Counted from the stretch's first letter, positions 7,916 through 16,992 are shown. The stretch is 33,831 nucleotides of DNA from Phaeodactylibacter sp. (GCF_022763345.1 NZ_JALEGS010000108.1:1-33831); one strand, 5' to 3'. Translations and numbers: made by a program. The notes: generated by a model not told the origin, from the letters alone.

Positions 7916-7937
7916 AACTTAAACTTTAAATGATGAA

Positions 7938-7955
7938 GCTTGCACTTGAGCAAGC
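7938..7955. terminator. small hairpin between the regulator and the small ORF
   Basis: GCTTGC, loop ACTTGA, then GCAAGC form a 6-bp stem. There is no clean T-tract on either side. It could be a weak terminator for the regulator or part of the leader of the small ORF. Confidence 0.3.
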
Positions 7956-8027
7956 CATTTGCAATTTTGCTACACTCAAGGTGCTGTTTATTAAGCGGTA
8001 AGGCAAGTTTAAGCGGCGGGGAAGGGT

Positions 8028-8045
8028 CCGTATTCGCGAATATGG
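8028..8045. repeat. near-perfect 18-bp palindrome
   Basis: A 12-bp perfect palindrome TATTCGCGAATA (8031-8042) is extended to 18 bp by CC/GG flanks with one mismatched pair. It lies just 3' of the PAS-AraC gene. It could be an operator or a cruciform element; no partner copy was seen. Confidence 0.4.
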
Positions 8046-8067
8046 AACAAAGCACTCATTTTCAGCG

Positions 8068-8799
8068 CTATTGCTTAAGGTATTTTCGGGGCGTCATCCC
8101 GGTTACCTCTTTAAATACCTTATAAAAGGTTGACTTGTTTTTGAAGCCACATTGCCGGGCGATCCCAAATAGCGTTAGGTTGTAAAACTTGGGGTCCTTT
8201 ATTTTCTCTTTGACCTCTGTTACCCGGTAGAAGTTAATAAACTGCTGGAAGTTGCACTTCGCATTGTGATTGACCACCTGAGAAAGGTATTTGGTATTCG
8301 TGCTTAGTCGGTCGGCAACACTGCGCAGGGAAAGGTTAGGGTCCAAGAACAAGGATTCTTCCTCTATTGTCTGTTTCATGCGCAGATAAAGCCGGAGTTC
8401 TTCCATGCCTTTTAGGCTGCTTGAGCTGTACTTCTCTTCCAGATTCAGAAGCGGAATGGGCAGTTCTGTTTCCACCGCATTGCCATCAACTTCAAAGGCT
8501 ATGAAGTTGGTCAGGTTTTGAGACTCATCGTACACCGGATGGATGACGAGGCGGCAGAGGTATTCCTCTCCGTTCTTGCGGTAATTGGTAATTTCTCCCC
8601 GAAATGGCAGCTCATTGGCTAGACCATGCCTGATTTTATCAACGGCTTCAGGTTCTGTTTTTGGGCCCTGCAATATTCGCCCGGGGCTTTTGCCTACGAC
8701 CTCTGGTAACGAGTAGCCGGTAATGTGCGTAAAATCATCATTGACCCAGAGAATGCGCTTTTGAGCATTGGTTAATATGACGGCGATATTTGGAATCAT
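8068..8799 (-). CDS. PAS-AraC family transcriptional regulator
   Basis: A 243-aa cytosolic one-component regulator. Residues 1 to about 105 form a PAS domain with LWVNDDFTHITGYS, a GKSPGRILQG segment and NYRKNGEEYLCRLVIHPV, followed by FIAFEVD. This matches the LOV-type PAS layout, but the flavin-adduct cysteine of Gly-x-Asn-Cys-Arg-Phe-Leu-Gln is absent, so light sensing by that chemistry is not expected. Residues of about 140-243 are an AraC-type double helix-turn-helix: LSLRSVADRLSTNTKYLSQV, and IARQCGFKNKSTFYKVFKEV followed by GMTPRKYL. The ligand is unknown. An 11-bp inverted repeat immediately upstream (8819-8857) is a candidate autoregulatory operator. Confidence 0.9.
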   Translation of the reverse strand: MIPNIAVILTNAQKRILWVNDDFTHITGYSLPEVVGKSPGRILQGPKTEPEAVDKIRHGLANELPFRGEITNYRKNGEEYLCRLVIHPVYDESQNLTNFIAFEVDGNAVETELPIPLLNLEEKYSSSSLKGMEELRLYLRMKQTIEEESLFLDPNLSLRSVADRLSTNTKYLSQVVNHNAKCNFQQFINFYRVTEVKEKIKDPKFYNLTLFGIARQCGFKNKSTFYKVFKEVTGMTPRKYLKQ

Positions 8800-8818
8800 G
8801 TCGTTTTTTGTCTGTTTT

Positions 8819-8857
8819 GTTTAACCTTTGACGGTGTTTGTTCTTAAAAGGTTAAAC
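8819..8857. promoter_or_regulatory. inverted repeat operator candidate upstream of PAS-AraC gene
   Basis: The arms GTTTAACCTTT (8819-8829) and AAAGGTTAAAC (8847-8857) are perfectly complementary over 11 bp with a 17-nt gap, giving about 28 bp (under three helical turns) centre to centre. The near arm is 20 bases upstream of the regulator ATG. This suits a dimeric AraC-type regulator. The rest of 8858-9079 shows no ORF. Confidence 0.5.
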
Positions 8858-9079
8858 ATTTGATAGCCAGTGGCTTATAAAGACAATATAGGGGATTGGA
8901 AGTCCTTTTCCAAGTTTTTTTAAAGCTTAGAATTATGCATTTTTCTGTAAAGGTATGTCTGGTGAATAAGATGACGCTGGGGTGACGAAGAGCGTGGGGA
9001 GATGAAAGACTTTCCAAAAAAGTTATAGGTTTCGGGAAAATGGCGATAAATTAAGACCCTAACAACAGCAAGCAATACA

Positions 9080-12000
9080 ATGAAAATGCAGGCGAGTGCC
9101 CAGGAAATGATTCAGTATGCCTGGAGTGAAAGTGGCACACACCTTAATACACATCCTGATTTTGAGGTTGCCCTTGATTTTGTCAGCCTCCCGGACAAGC
9201 AGGGTGATTCCTTACTGGAGCAATTGATACAGGGAGATTTCCGAAGTGTCATTGCCACCGGCGTGGACCAAGAGCCTGGATTAAGGCAGGTATACTTTGA
9301 AGGCCGGGCTTGGGAACGGTCACGAGGCGGTGCAGCCGTTGGCGTTGGCTATCCCTTCTTTCAGGATGAAGAACCCGAATCCGGCAGGGTGGTTTTTGCT
9401 CCTCTGCTAATCTGGGAAGCCCACCTGGAGCCCGGAAACCAATACAATAGCCCCTGGCGCCTGTCCAGAACGCCGACGCACCGTCTGCGGCCTAATATCT
9501 ATCTCATTTCGTACTGGAAAAATAAAACAGGAAAAGACCTCGCTCCGGTCTTCGATCGATTTCTTCACCGGCAGTCCTTTGGATTGAAACATCTGCAGCA
9601 ATTTTGTCAGGATATAGCCAGTGAATTGGAATTGCCAGCACCAGCTTTAAAGGGGGCCCCTGTGATGGCCGACAGCCATACCTTCGCCAGGGCAGAGGTC
9701 AAAGGGGCCTTTGTGGAAGCCGCCATTCTGAGCTGCTTTCCGCATCAGCCGCCATGTACCATCGGACCTCCTCCGGTTAATTCTGCTGAGCGGGACCGCA
9801 TATCGGATACTTTCGGCCCCTATACGCTTGACCCCTTTCAGGCAACGGTAGCAAAACTATTGCAGCAAAAGGGGCGTATATGGGCGGACGGCCACAGCGG
9901 GACCGGCAAGTCCGCTCTTGGTGTTCATCTTTTGTCCAATCAGTTGGCGCACGGAAAACCCTGCCTTGTGGTTTCGCCCCGGACTGGTACCCTTAAGGAG
10001 TATGAAGCAGCCATCGGTCAGCTGGGGCTTTCCAGGCTGGGTTTCCTGCTCCGCGACACTGCGGCAGATAAGATGCTTATGCTCGATATTCTGCGAGCCT
10101 CTGCGTCCAACCGGGGCACCCATCAGCCTGGCGATAACCGAAGGCTAAAGCAAATAATGAATAAAGGGCAACGCCTCCATGTTAAGCTCACGGAGAGCTA
10201 TCGGGCTTACCGGTCGGCTACGGTTTGTGGCTTGCCCTGGGCGCAGACAGTGGGTCAGTACCTGGAGAGTGCTCAAACGGAAGGTAAAGAACTCCTGGGT
10301 ACGCAGCTCAATGCTCAGGACTATACATTTAGTGCAGCGGCATATGATACGCTCTCTGAAGTGGTAGAGCGTTGCTATCAGCTGTTCACAAAGACCCACA
10401 CGACCCGCAGTCCATTGGGAAAGCTTAGCCCAGGTTTGTTTTTGAGGATGGAGGAAGCCGAAGCCAAAACGTTTGCGGAAACGCAGGTCCGGCAACTCCT
10501 GGATAAAGCCACCCGGCTGCAATTGTGGTTTATCAACCGCATTGATGCTTACGCCGATCAGCTCTCGGCTCACTACGAACAATACTACCAAAAGTTTGCC
10601 CGCCAGCTTATGAAGCTAAAGGATACGATGGCAGAGCAGGAGTCTGAGTATGGCAAGGAGTTTTGGAGTGCGGGAGCGGGATCGCTTCGTGTAAAGCAGG
10701 TTTTTTCGGGCAGGGCAAAGGCGCTTCGCGCTGGCCGAAAAGAAATTCTGGAAGGATATCACAAATTAAAGGAAGACTTTCAGCGGCAGCCCTATTTCGA
10801 TGCCGAATTCCCCAGGTGGGAGGAGGCAGAAATGCCCGGGCTGAACCAGTGGCTGAAAGCTTTTGAATCAAGACTACAGCAATGGCGGATGAATCTGCGG
10901 GAACAGGTACAGGATGAAGTAACCCGCCTCAGCCGTAAGTCTGTGAATCCCCGGTTGGGCTTTGAAAACCAGGTGGAGGAGTTAGAAGAAAGCCTCGACC
11001 GCTTGCTGGAAGACATTAATGAAACAGGGCTTTACCACTTGCCCCTTAGCCACAATACGCTCACTTTGCCCAAACGGCAGCGGTTTCTGGATGAGGTGGT
11101 GGAGCAGCTGGAGGAAACCAAGCGTGCCCTGCCTGAATTTGACAACTTCTACGCCTGGCAGCGCAATTGGCTGCAACTGGATGAGCACGCCCGGCGGATG
11201 GTCAAAGGCCTGCTAAGGGTAAAGCCTGATAACTGGATTGCCGCCTTCCGGACCTGGTTCCTGGATAATGCACTCAGCCAGTCTTATGAGGCGGTGTTGC
11301 CGCCAGATTTGGATACCTTGGAAGAATACGCAAAAATAACCGAACGTCTAAAGGAAGATCTGCCTGGGCATATCCTTCAGCTATGGCAGTCCAGAAAAGA
11401 GCAGGCGGTACAGGATTTACGCCGCCGCCGTAAAATCGCTTACAAGTGGCTGATGCAGGGCGGAGCAGTTGAGGAACGGATACAGTTTACCCGTCATCTG
11501 CGCACCCTGGGCGATGTCCCCACTGCCATCAGCCCGGCTTTGCTGACGGTGCCTCATTTAGCCGATGAGCTATTCTCAGAGAGCAAACAGCGCTTTGGCC
11601 TGGTGATCATCGAAGAAGCACACCTGGTGCCGGCTGCTATGCTGGAACGCTTATCCGCAATCGGGCACCGTACGCTTATGCTGAGCCCCAGAGGATGGGA
11701 TGATCAGCCGCTGCAACCGCAGGAGCTTCAGGAGGAAGTACCGGCTTTTCAATTGCGGCACATGCACGGAACCAGCACTTTGCACTTTCGGAACGCGGCC
11801 CAACCTGCACCCGTATTACCCACTAAAGATCAAGTGGCTTTCGAACAAGTGGACGGGATGTACGATGAGGCGCTTGAGCAGAACGACGCGGAAGCCCGCT
11901 CGGTCCTGGCCATGCTGGCTAAAATCGAAAGGACGCCACAGCGTACCTACCCCTCAGTTGGTATCGTTTGCTTCACGACTGGGCAGCGGTTGTTGCTGGC

Positions 12001-12790
12001 CGATTATCTGCTGGGCATCAAACAACGGCGCAGCACTGGTGTAGAAACCATTCAGCAGCTCGATCGCAATGGCCTTACACTGATGGATTTATCTGAAGTA
12101 GAAGGGCAGAAATTTGATGTTTTGATCGTCTCTGCCACTTTCGGGCCGGTAGGGCCTAACGGGCCTGTCACCGGGCATGTGCACCGGCTGGATCAGCCTG
12201 GCATTCAGCAACAGGTGGAAGCACTGATGGGGGCAGCCCGGGAGAAAGTATGGGTGGTCAATTCCCTGCCTGTGGATTGGTTGGATGAAGGCGAAAAACT
12301 GTTCGAAGCCGGGCAGCGCTTGCCGGTTTACTTCGCCTTTTGGAAAGCATGCGCCAGCCAAAATATTTCTAAAATCGAACAATTGTCGGCTCGCTTTGCC
12401 GGTCAACTGCAACAACCGCCCGCATTTCCGCCTCCCTACAATTTGCTCCGGCAGGTACAGCATTATCTGAGGCCTTACCTTAGCCCGGGGCGACTGCACC
12501 TGGCTGAACGTATATCTGATGACCAGCTTGCTTTAACGGTAGACCCGGCATCGGGCTTCTCCAGGAAATTTGGGCTTTTAGTAGATGGCTTCAAGGCACA
12601 TACGCCCTACACCAGTTTCGCCTGGGAGGCCCAACAGCGGCAATGCTGGGAGGGACAAGGTTACGAGCTCCATCAAATCTGGTCTCCGGATTGGTGGCGC
12701 AACCCCGAATTGCAGGCCCGGAAGCTGGCTAGTATTCTGATTCAGGAGGAACCCCCACTGCCACTTTTAGCAGCAGAAGAGGAAGAATAG
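9080..12790 (+). CDS. SF1 helicase-like ATPase with degenerate endonuclease-like C-terminus
   Basis: A 1236-aa cytosolic protein. Residues 1 to about 240 are an N-terminal domain reminiscent of DUF4011-type helicases. A Q-motif-like DPFQATVAKLL precedes Walker A GHSGTGKS at 271-278. A very long, mostly helical, charged insertion of about 500 residues follows (coiled-coil-like, rich in Glu, Leu, Gln and Arg). Walker B is FGLVIIEEAH at 839-848. SF1 motif V-like EVEGQKFDVLIVS starts at 1006, then motif VI-like ALMGAAREKVWVV with the arginine finger. The C-terminus (about 1164-1215) has LLVDG (D1169), H1174 and WSPDWWRNP (1201-1209). This matches the endonuclease-fold tail of DUF4011/DUF3320 helicases (MTES_1575-type), but the Glu before the Cys-Asp-Gly motif is replaced by Leu. 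A stand-alone defence or DNA-processing role is plausible but unproven. No partner gene is adjacent. Confidence 0.82.
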   Translation: MKMQASAQEMIQYAWSESGTHLNTHPDFEVALDFVSLPDKQGDSLLEQLIQGDFRSVIATGVDQEPGLRQVYFEGRAWERSRGGAAVGVGYPFFQDEEPESGRVVFAPLLIWEAHLEPGNQYNSPWRLSRTPTHRLRPNIYLISYWKNKTGKDLAPVFDRFLHRQSFGLKHLQQFCQDIASELELPAPALKGAPVMADSHTFARAEVKGAFVEAAILSCFPHQPPCTIGPPPVNSAERDRISDTFGPYTLDPFQATVAKLLQQKGRIWADGHSGTGKSALGVHLLSNQLAHGKPCLVVSPRTGTLKEYEAAIGQLGLSRLGFLLRDTAADKMLMLDILRASASNRGTHQPGDNRRLKQIMNKGQRLHVKLTESYRAYRSATVCGLPWAQTVGQYLESAQTEGKELLGTQLNAQDYTFSAAAYDTLSEVVERCYQLFTKTHTTRSPLGKLSPGLFLRMEEAEAKTFAETQVRQLLDKATRLQLWFINRIDAYADQLSAHYEQYYQKFARQLMKLKDTMAEQESEYGKEFWSAGAGSLRVKQVFSGRAKALRAGRKEILEGYHKLKEDFQRQPYFDAEFPRWEEAEMPGLNQWLKAFESRLQQWRMNLREQVQDEVTRLSRKSVNPRLGFENQVEELEESLDRLLEDINETGLYHLPLSHNTLTLPKRQRFLDEVVEQLEETKRALPEFDNFYAWQRNWLQLDEHARRMVKGLLRVKPDNWIAAFRTWFLDNALSQSYEAVLPPDLDTLEEYAKITERLKEDLPGHILQLWQSRKEQAVQDLRRRRKIAYKWLMQGGAVEERIQFTRHLRTLGDVPTAISPALLTVPHLADELFSESKQRFGLVIIEEAHLVPAAMLERLSAIGHRTLMLSPRGWDDQPLQPQELQEEVPAFQLRHMHGTSTLHFRNAAQPAPVLPTKDQVAFEQVDGMYDEALEQNDAEARSVLAMLAKIERTPQRTYPSVGIVCFTTGQRLLLADYLLGIKQRRSTGVETIQQLDRNGLTLMDLSEVEGQKFDVLIVSATFGPVGPNGPVTGHVHRLDQPGIQQQVEALMGAAREKVWVVNSLPVDWLDEGEKLFEAGQRLPVYFAFWKACASQNISKIEQLSARFAGQLQQPPAFPPPYNLLRQVQHYLRPYLSPGRLHLAERISDDQLALTVDPASGFSRKFGLLVDGFKAHTPYTSFAWEAQQRQCWEGQGYELHQIWSPDWWRNPELQARKLASILIQEEPPLPLLAAEEEE

Positions 12791-12921
12791 GGCTCAGCAT
12801 AATTAAATGCAACTTTAATCCTTCCTTAACGGCCGCCGGGTTTTATTTTGCGTTTTCTTTATTAGGTGAGTAACTCATTGCGGAGTTGCTTCGTATATTG
12901 GAATATAATCAGGCGGAAAGG

Positions 12922-15774
12922 ATGATGAGGAATAAGCTGATTTTTTTGATTGTAGGATTGAGTTTGGCATGGTCATGCCAAAAGGAAGCCCCATTGCCCG
13001 ATGTAGAGCTGCCCGGGCTGTCACTCTTTTTACAGTCTGCTCCCTCGGGAATCGATCAGTACCTGAAGGAAAAAACAACTGAAGAAAAGCTGCAGCAGTT
13101 GCTGGTATTGAAAACAAATGCTGCTGAAGTGAGTGCTGCCCGACTGGGCGCCTCCTCCGGTTGCTGGCTTACGGCTGCCGCACCGGATGATTTGGACCGT
13201 CTCGACCGGCTTTGGGAAACCCGGACTTCCTTTCCACCATTTAAGGTGACGGATCCTAATCGTTTGCCCAGCTATCTGTTTGGGTCCCAACAAGCCTTCC
13301 CCTCCTTAGAGGCGATTTCTTCAATTGGAGACGATAGTCTGCGTATTCGGTTGGAAGAAGCCTATATTCATCAGGCGAATGCACTACAGCTCAGCTGGCT
13401 TAGTTTGCCTGGCTACGGTATGGAAGGAGGCGCAACCTTGCTGCCGGAAGCCGGTATCCAAAATCAGGCGCGCTGGATCAATCAAATGAACAAAGCCCAT
13501 TTGCTATCTGTGGCCGCTCCTTTTTCAGATACAGACTTACTTTCGGTAGACACCACCAAAGCTTATCTCAAGTCCTTAGCCTACCACAAAACTTTAATTG
13601 AAGCAGGCTTGGGTGGTTTCTGGCTGCCGGTGGAACAACTCGGGCGGAGTGGCCGCCTGGCAGATCTCTTTCGCAACCGGCTTCAGTTTGGGGGGCTGCT
13701 CATCGCAGAGGTAACAACTGAAGCTCAAATCGCCAACTGGCTTGAACAGGATGTTGACTTGCTGGTGATTGAGGCCGGTCAATACACAACGGCGCTGAAA
13801 GCGCTGAAACAATCCTATCGTAGGGGCGTAGTAAGCGATGAACAGCTCAATCAAAAGCTGACAAGAATTTTGAAAGCCCGCGCATGGGCAGGGGATAAAC
13901 CTGAGCCCGAGCCCCATCCTGTAATTCAAAAGCCAGCTTTGGAGGCTTCTGTAGCGGGCGCAACGGTGGAAGCACAGCCCCAATGGCTTTCCAGAAAAGA
14001 CTACTTCAGTGCAGTAAGCTGGCCAGTATGGCAGCGCAAAGCCTATGCTTCTTCGATTGTCCTGGCTGCTAACCCGGAGCAGCGGGTCCCCCTTGAAGCA
14101 GGGGAGAAAGGCTGGACAATTTTACACCTGCCAGGTACCGTCTACGACCGGCACTTTGAACAGCGCTTCGGGCACTATGCCAATTACCGGCTGGTGCGCT
14201 CCTGGGCGGAAGCAGCAACTGCCGATCGCCTCATCGTGCTCTTGGATCAGTATCGTTTGCAAACTCCTGACCTGGGGCAGTTGAACCGTATCCGGCAGCA
14301 GGCAGAAGTGGTGGTGGTCAACCTTGGGCACCCTGTTAACCTTCAACAGTTGAGCCGTAGTGAGGTGGTGGTACAGGCTTTTGGCAACAGCGATCTGGAG
14401 AAAGAACTGGCGGCGCAGCTCCTCTTCGGAGGCATTGCAGCAAAGGGGCGATTGCCCTTAACCTATAGCCCTGATTTCCTGATCGGGCAGGGGGAGAAAA
14501 CAGAGGCCGTACGCCTGGAGTATGCCTTGCCTCAACAGGTAGGGGTATTGCCTCAACGCTTAGTAGGCATCGACGCAATTGTGCAGTCGGCAATTGATGA
14601 GGGGGCAACGCCCGGGGCACAGGTGCTGGTAGCAAAATCCGGTAAGGTTATTTATAATAAGGCTTTTGGCCATCATACCTATGATAAGGAACAAAAGATA
14701 CAGCACTCGGATTTGTACGATGTGGCCTCCATTACGAAAATTGCGGCAACTACCCTGATGGCGATGCAACAGTATGAAGCTGGTCAGTTGGAACCGAAAG
14801 ACAGGCTAAAGGAACATTTGGACCTGCCTTCCAACAGCCGCCTGCGCAACCTGACCCTTCAAAAATTAATGACCCATCGCAGTGGGTTACAACCCCACCT
14901 GCCAGTTATCCCATATTTGCTTGCCCGGGAAGCAGACAACGACAATTGCGCTGATTACTTCTGCAAAACGAGCTCACCGGAATTTGCCTTGCCCGTATCG
15001 GATAACTTCTTCTTTTCGACGAAGTTTCACGATAAAATTTGGGAAGATATGCAGCGCCTGCGCGGCCGCCGCACCCGTTACCGCTACAGCGACGCCAATT
15101 TCGTGCTGACCCAACGGGTGGTGGAAGCCCTCGGCGGGCACCGGCTGGACACACTCGCAGCTATGCACTTTTATGAGCCCCTTGGGTTACGCTTCACCCG
15201 CTTTCTGCCACTTGCGCACTATCCTGCAGATCAGATTGTGCCTACTGAAAATGATTACCGATGGCGGCATCAGCTGGTGCATGGGTTTGTGCACGATGAG
15301 ACAGCGGCGCTTTTGGGAGGCGTGGCCGGGCATGCGGGCCTATTCAGCAATGCAGAAGACCTGGCGGTGTTGTTCCAGATGCTGCTCAATGGTGGTACGT
15401 ATGGTGGGAAGCAGTTCCTGAAGCCAGAAACGATTGAGTACTTTACCAGTGCCGGTCATGGCAACCACCGTGGGCTGGGCTTTGATAAACCTGAGGAAGA
15501 TGATATCGAAGAGGGAGGTTACCCGAAAGCCATCAGTGAGCGAACCTATGGGCATACCGGGTTTACGGGCACTTGTGTCTGGGTAGACCCTGAGGAGGAG
15601 TTGATCTATATATTCCTATCCAACCGGATCCACCCGGACCGCAGCAACCGCAAACTTTTCAAGGATAAAGTCAGAGAGCGTATCCATAATGTCATCTACG
15701 ATGCCCTCGGTACGTTTGAGCCGGAGTGGCCGGAAATGGAGCGCCCGCTTGCCTCAATCCAAAATCCCCTCTAA
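12922..15774 (+). CDS. lipoprotein fusion: degenerate GH3 domain plus serine hydrolase (beta-lactamase fold)
   Basis: About 950 aa from ATG 12922 (ATG 12925 is equally possible). That start gives MMRNKLIF and a lipobox Leu-Ala-Trp-Ser-Cys; the longer upstream TTG start is unlikely. Residues of about 30-330 retain the outline of a family 3 glycoside hydrolase (FPSLEAISSIGDDS, GGFWLP, GVVSDEQLNQKLTRILKARAWAG). However, the KHFPGHG loop is absent and the usual TDALNM nucleophile region reads AEVTTEA (E263). The middle (about 340-530) resembles a GH3 C-terminal domain. The C-terminal serine hydrolase is intact: S603-I-T-K606, Y722-S-D724 and H878-T-G880. Such fusions in Bacteroidota act at the outer membrane or periplasm on peptidoglycan fragments. 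The neighbouring amidase supports a cell-wall role. Confidence 0.87.
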   Translation: MMRNKLIFLIVGLSLAWSCQKEAPLPDVELPGLSLFLQSAPSGIDQYLKEKTTEEKLQQLLVLKTNAAEVSAARLGASSGCWLTAAAPDDLDRLDRLWETRTSFPPFKVTDPNRLPSYLFGSQQAFPSLEAISSIGDDSLRIRLEEAYIHQANALQLSWLSLPGYGMEGGATLLPEAGIQNQARWINQMNKAHLLSVAAPFSDTDLLSVDTTKAYLKSLAYHKTLIEAGLGGFWLPVEQLGRSGRLADLFRNRLQFGGLLIAEVTTEAQIANWLEQDVDLLVIEAGQYTTALKALKQSYRRGVVSDEQLNQKLTRILKARAWAGDKPEPEPHPVIQKPALEASVAGATVEAQPQWLSRKDYFSAVSWPVWQRKAYASSIVLAANPEQRVPLEAGEKGWTILHLPGTVYDRHFEQRFGHYANYRLVRSWAEAATADRLIVLLDQYRLQTPDLGQLNRIRQQAEVVVVNLGHPVNLQQLSRSEVVVQAFGNSDLEKELAAQLLFGGIAAKGRLPLTYSPDFLIGQGEKTEAVRLEYALPQQVGVLPQRLVGIDAIVQSAIDEGATPGAQVLVAKSGKVIYNKAFGHHTYDKEQKIQHSDLYDVASITKIAATTLMAMQQYEAGQLEPKDRLKEHLDLPSNSRLRNLTLQKLMTHRSGLQPHLPVIPYLLAREADNDNCADYFCKTSSPEFALPVSDNFFFSTKFHDKIWEDMQRLRGRRTRYRYSDANFVLTQRVVEALGGHRLDTLAAMHFYEPLGLRFTRFLPLAHYPADQIVPTENDYRWRHQLVHGFVHDETAALLGGVAGHAGLFSNAEDLAVLFQMLLNGGTYGGKQFLKPETIEYFTSAGHGNHRGLGFDKPEEDDIEEGGYPKAISERTYGHTGFTGTCVWVDPEEELIYIFLSNRIHPDRSNRKLFKDKVRERIHNVIYDALGTFEPEWPEMERPLASIQNPL

Positions 15775-16992
15775 CAGCCAATCGGCGAGTGCCTGCCGGT
15801 TGCTTTCCAGAATGACCCTTTGCTGGTCGAACTTATTTCTGATATTGGCCAACTCGATGTAAACGGAAGGAGTCAGTGTTTCGCGGAGCATGTGCAGGTC
15901 GCGTGGAGTGACCGTGCCGTGGTACTGCCCATTGGCGCGGTACTTGCGGTACTTTTTGCGCAGTGCACGCTGTAGGTCGAGGGCAACGGTTTTGCTCTCT
16001 GAACTGGTCGGGTGATAGTAGAAAAAGACGTCTTTGCGTTCGCCTTTGTTCCTGGAATCTACGTGCACAATGATGGTCGTTTGTTCGGCAACGCCTGCGG
16101 CCTTGTTTTTTTCGTACAGCTCGTTAATAGCATTGGACCGCTGGAACAGCCGGGGCTTTTGTTGCCGCATGATTTTCTGCCCGCCCCAGACCACTTCGTC
16201 ATAGTCACAGTCCAGGAATTTATCGCTTCGTATACCGTCGTTATCGTCGCGGATGATCATATAGGCAGTTGCACCGTGGGCTACAAGGTTCCGGCAAAGG
16301 CGCAGAGCTACATCATAGGCATATTCATCTTCACAAAGGCTGTATTCGCCACGCCGGCCTATGGCGCCGGGGTCCGGGCCGCCATGTCCGCTTACAATAT
16401 AGAATACTTTGCCTTTGAGGCGGGTGCTTTCCAGAGGTGTGTAGGCATATTTGGGGCCAAAAATAGGGAACCGGCGATTACCTCCACCGGCTTTATCTGA
16501 AGCTTCTTCAGGCTGCCGCTCGGTTACCGGCTCCGGAATTTTGAGGTCCGGGTCCGGGCAATAAAGCTCATGGTAGGGTACCCAGAGGACCCGGTTGTCT
16601 TTGAAGGATTGCTCGCGCTGTTTTTCGGCCAGCATACGCTCGTTGTAGTCCTGAATCCGCACGGCAAGATTCCAGTCATCAATGCCGATAGTGGACCTGA
16701 TCGTACGCCCGTTGAACTCATAGAGTAGGATGGGCAGCTCATAGGTCCGCCCTACAATCAGGTGCGCATTTTTCTTCAGGTTATTGAGGGTGTAGAATTT
16801 AGTGAAGTTGCAGGAGTTGCCGTCCAGCCCGTACCGTCGCATAAGCGCATAAATCCCATCACCAGATACGGCTTGCACCGTAAAATACCGGTTGCTTTCC
16901 GGTACATTAGCTTTTGGGAGTTGGGCTTGTGCCGGCTGTATAGTCAGCCAGTAAGCCATTAGTATTGTCAGGGATAGAATTTTCTGCATCAT
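15754..16992 (-). CDS. secreted N-acetylmuramoyl-L-alanine amidase (Amidase_3-like)
   Basis: About 412 aa from the ATG at 16992. The signal peptide MMQKILSLTILMAYW ends near Ala-Gln-Ala-Gln. An N-terminal LysM-like segment (YFTVQAVSGDGIYALMRRYG, then NNLKKNAHLIVGRTYELP) precedes a linker and the zinc amidase domain. Candidate zinc and catalytic elements in order are SGHGGPDPGA (His), EDEYAYDVALRL (Glu), IIVHVDSRN (His, where SLHAN-like is usual) and YIELANIRN (Glu, where E-x-GF-x-SN is usual). It would cleave the amide between MurNAc and the stem peptide. The 3' end overlaps the convergent GH3-serine hydrolase gene by 21 bp. The atypical His and Glu contexts suggest a divergent subfamily. Confidence 0.85.
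   Translation of the reverse strand: MMQKILSLTILMAYWLTIQPAQAQLPKANVPESNRYFTVQAVSGDGIYALMRRYGLDGNSCNFTKFYTLNNLKKNAHLIVGRTYELPILLYEFNGRTIRSTIGIDDWNLAVRIQDYNERMLAEKQREQSFKDNRVLWVPYHELYCPDPDLKIPEPVTERQPEEASDKAGGGNRRFPIFGPKYAYTPLESTRLKGKVFYIVSGHGGPDPGAIGRRGEYSLCEDEYAYDVALRLCRNLVAHGATAYMIIRDDNDGIRSDKFLDCDYDEVVWGGQKIMRQQKPRLFQRSNAINELYEKNKAAGVAEQTTIIVHVDSRNKGERKDVFFYYHPTSSESKTVALDLQRALRKKYRKYRANGQYHGTVTPRDLHMLRETLTPSVYIELANIRNKFDQQRVILESNRQALADWLLEGILD

Noticed and set aside
7667..7933. 88-aa plus-strand ORF after the MORN gene
   Set aside because: Cys/Phe/Ile-rich, no start context, and the opposite-strand 68-aa ORF is more protein-like.
8068..8799. Blue-light (LOV) photoreceptor regulator
   Set aside because: The adduct-forming Cys of the Gly-x-Asn-Cys-Arg-Phe-Leu-Gln motif is missing, so described only as a LOV-like PAS.
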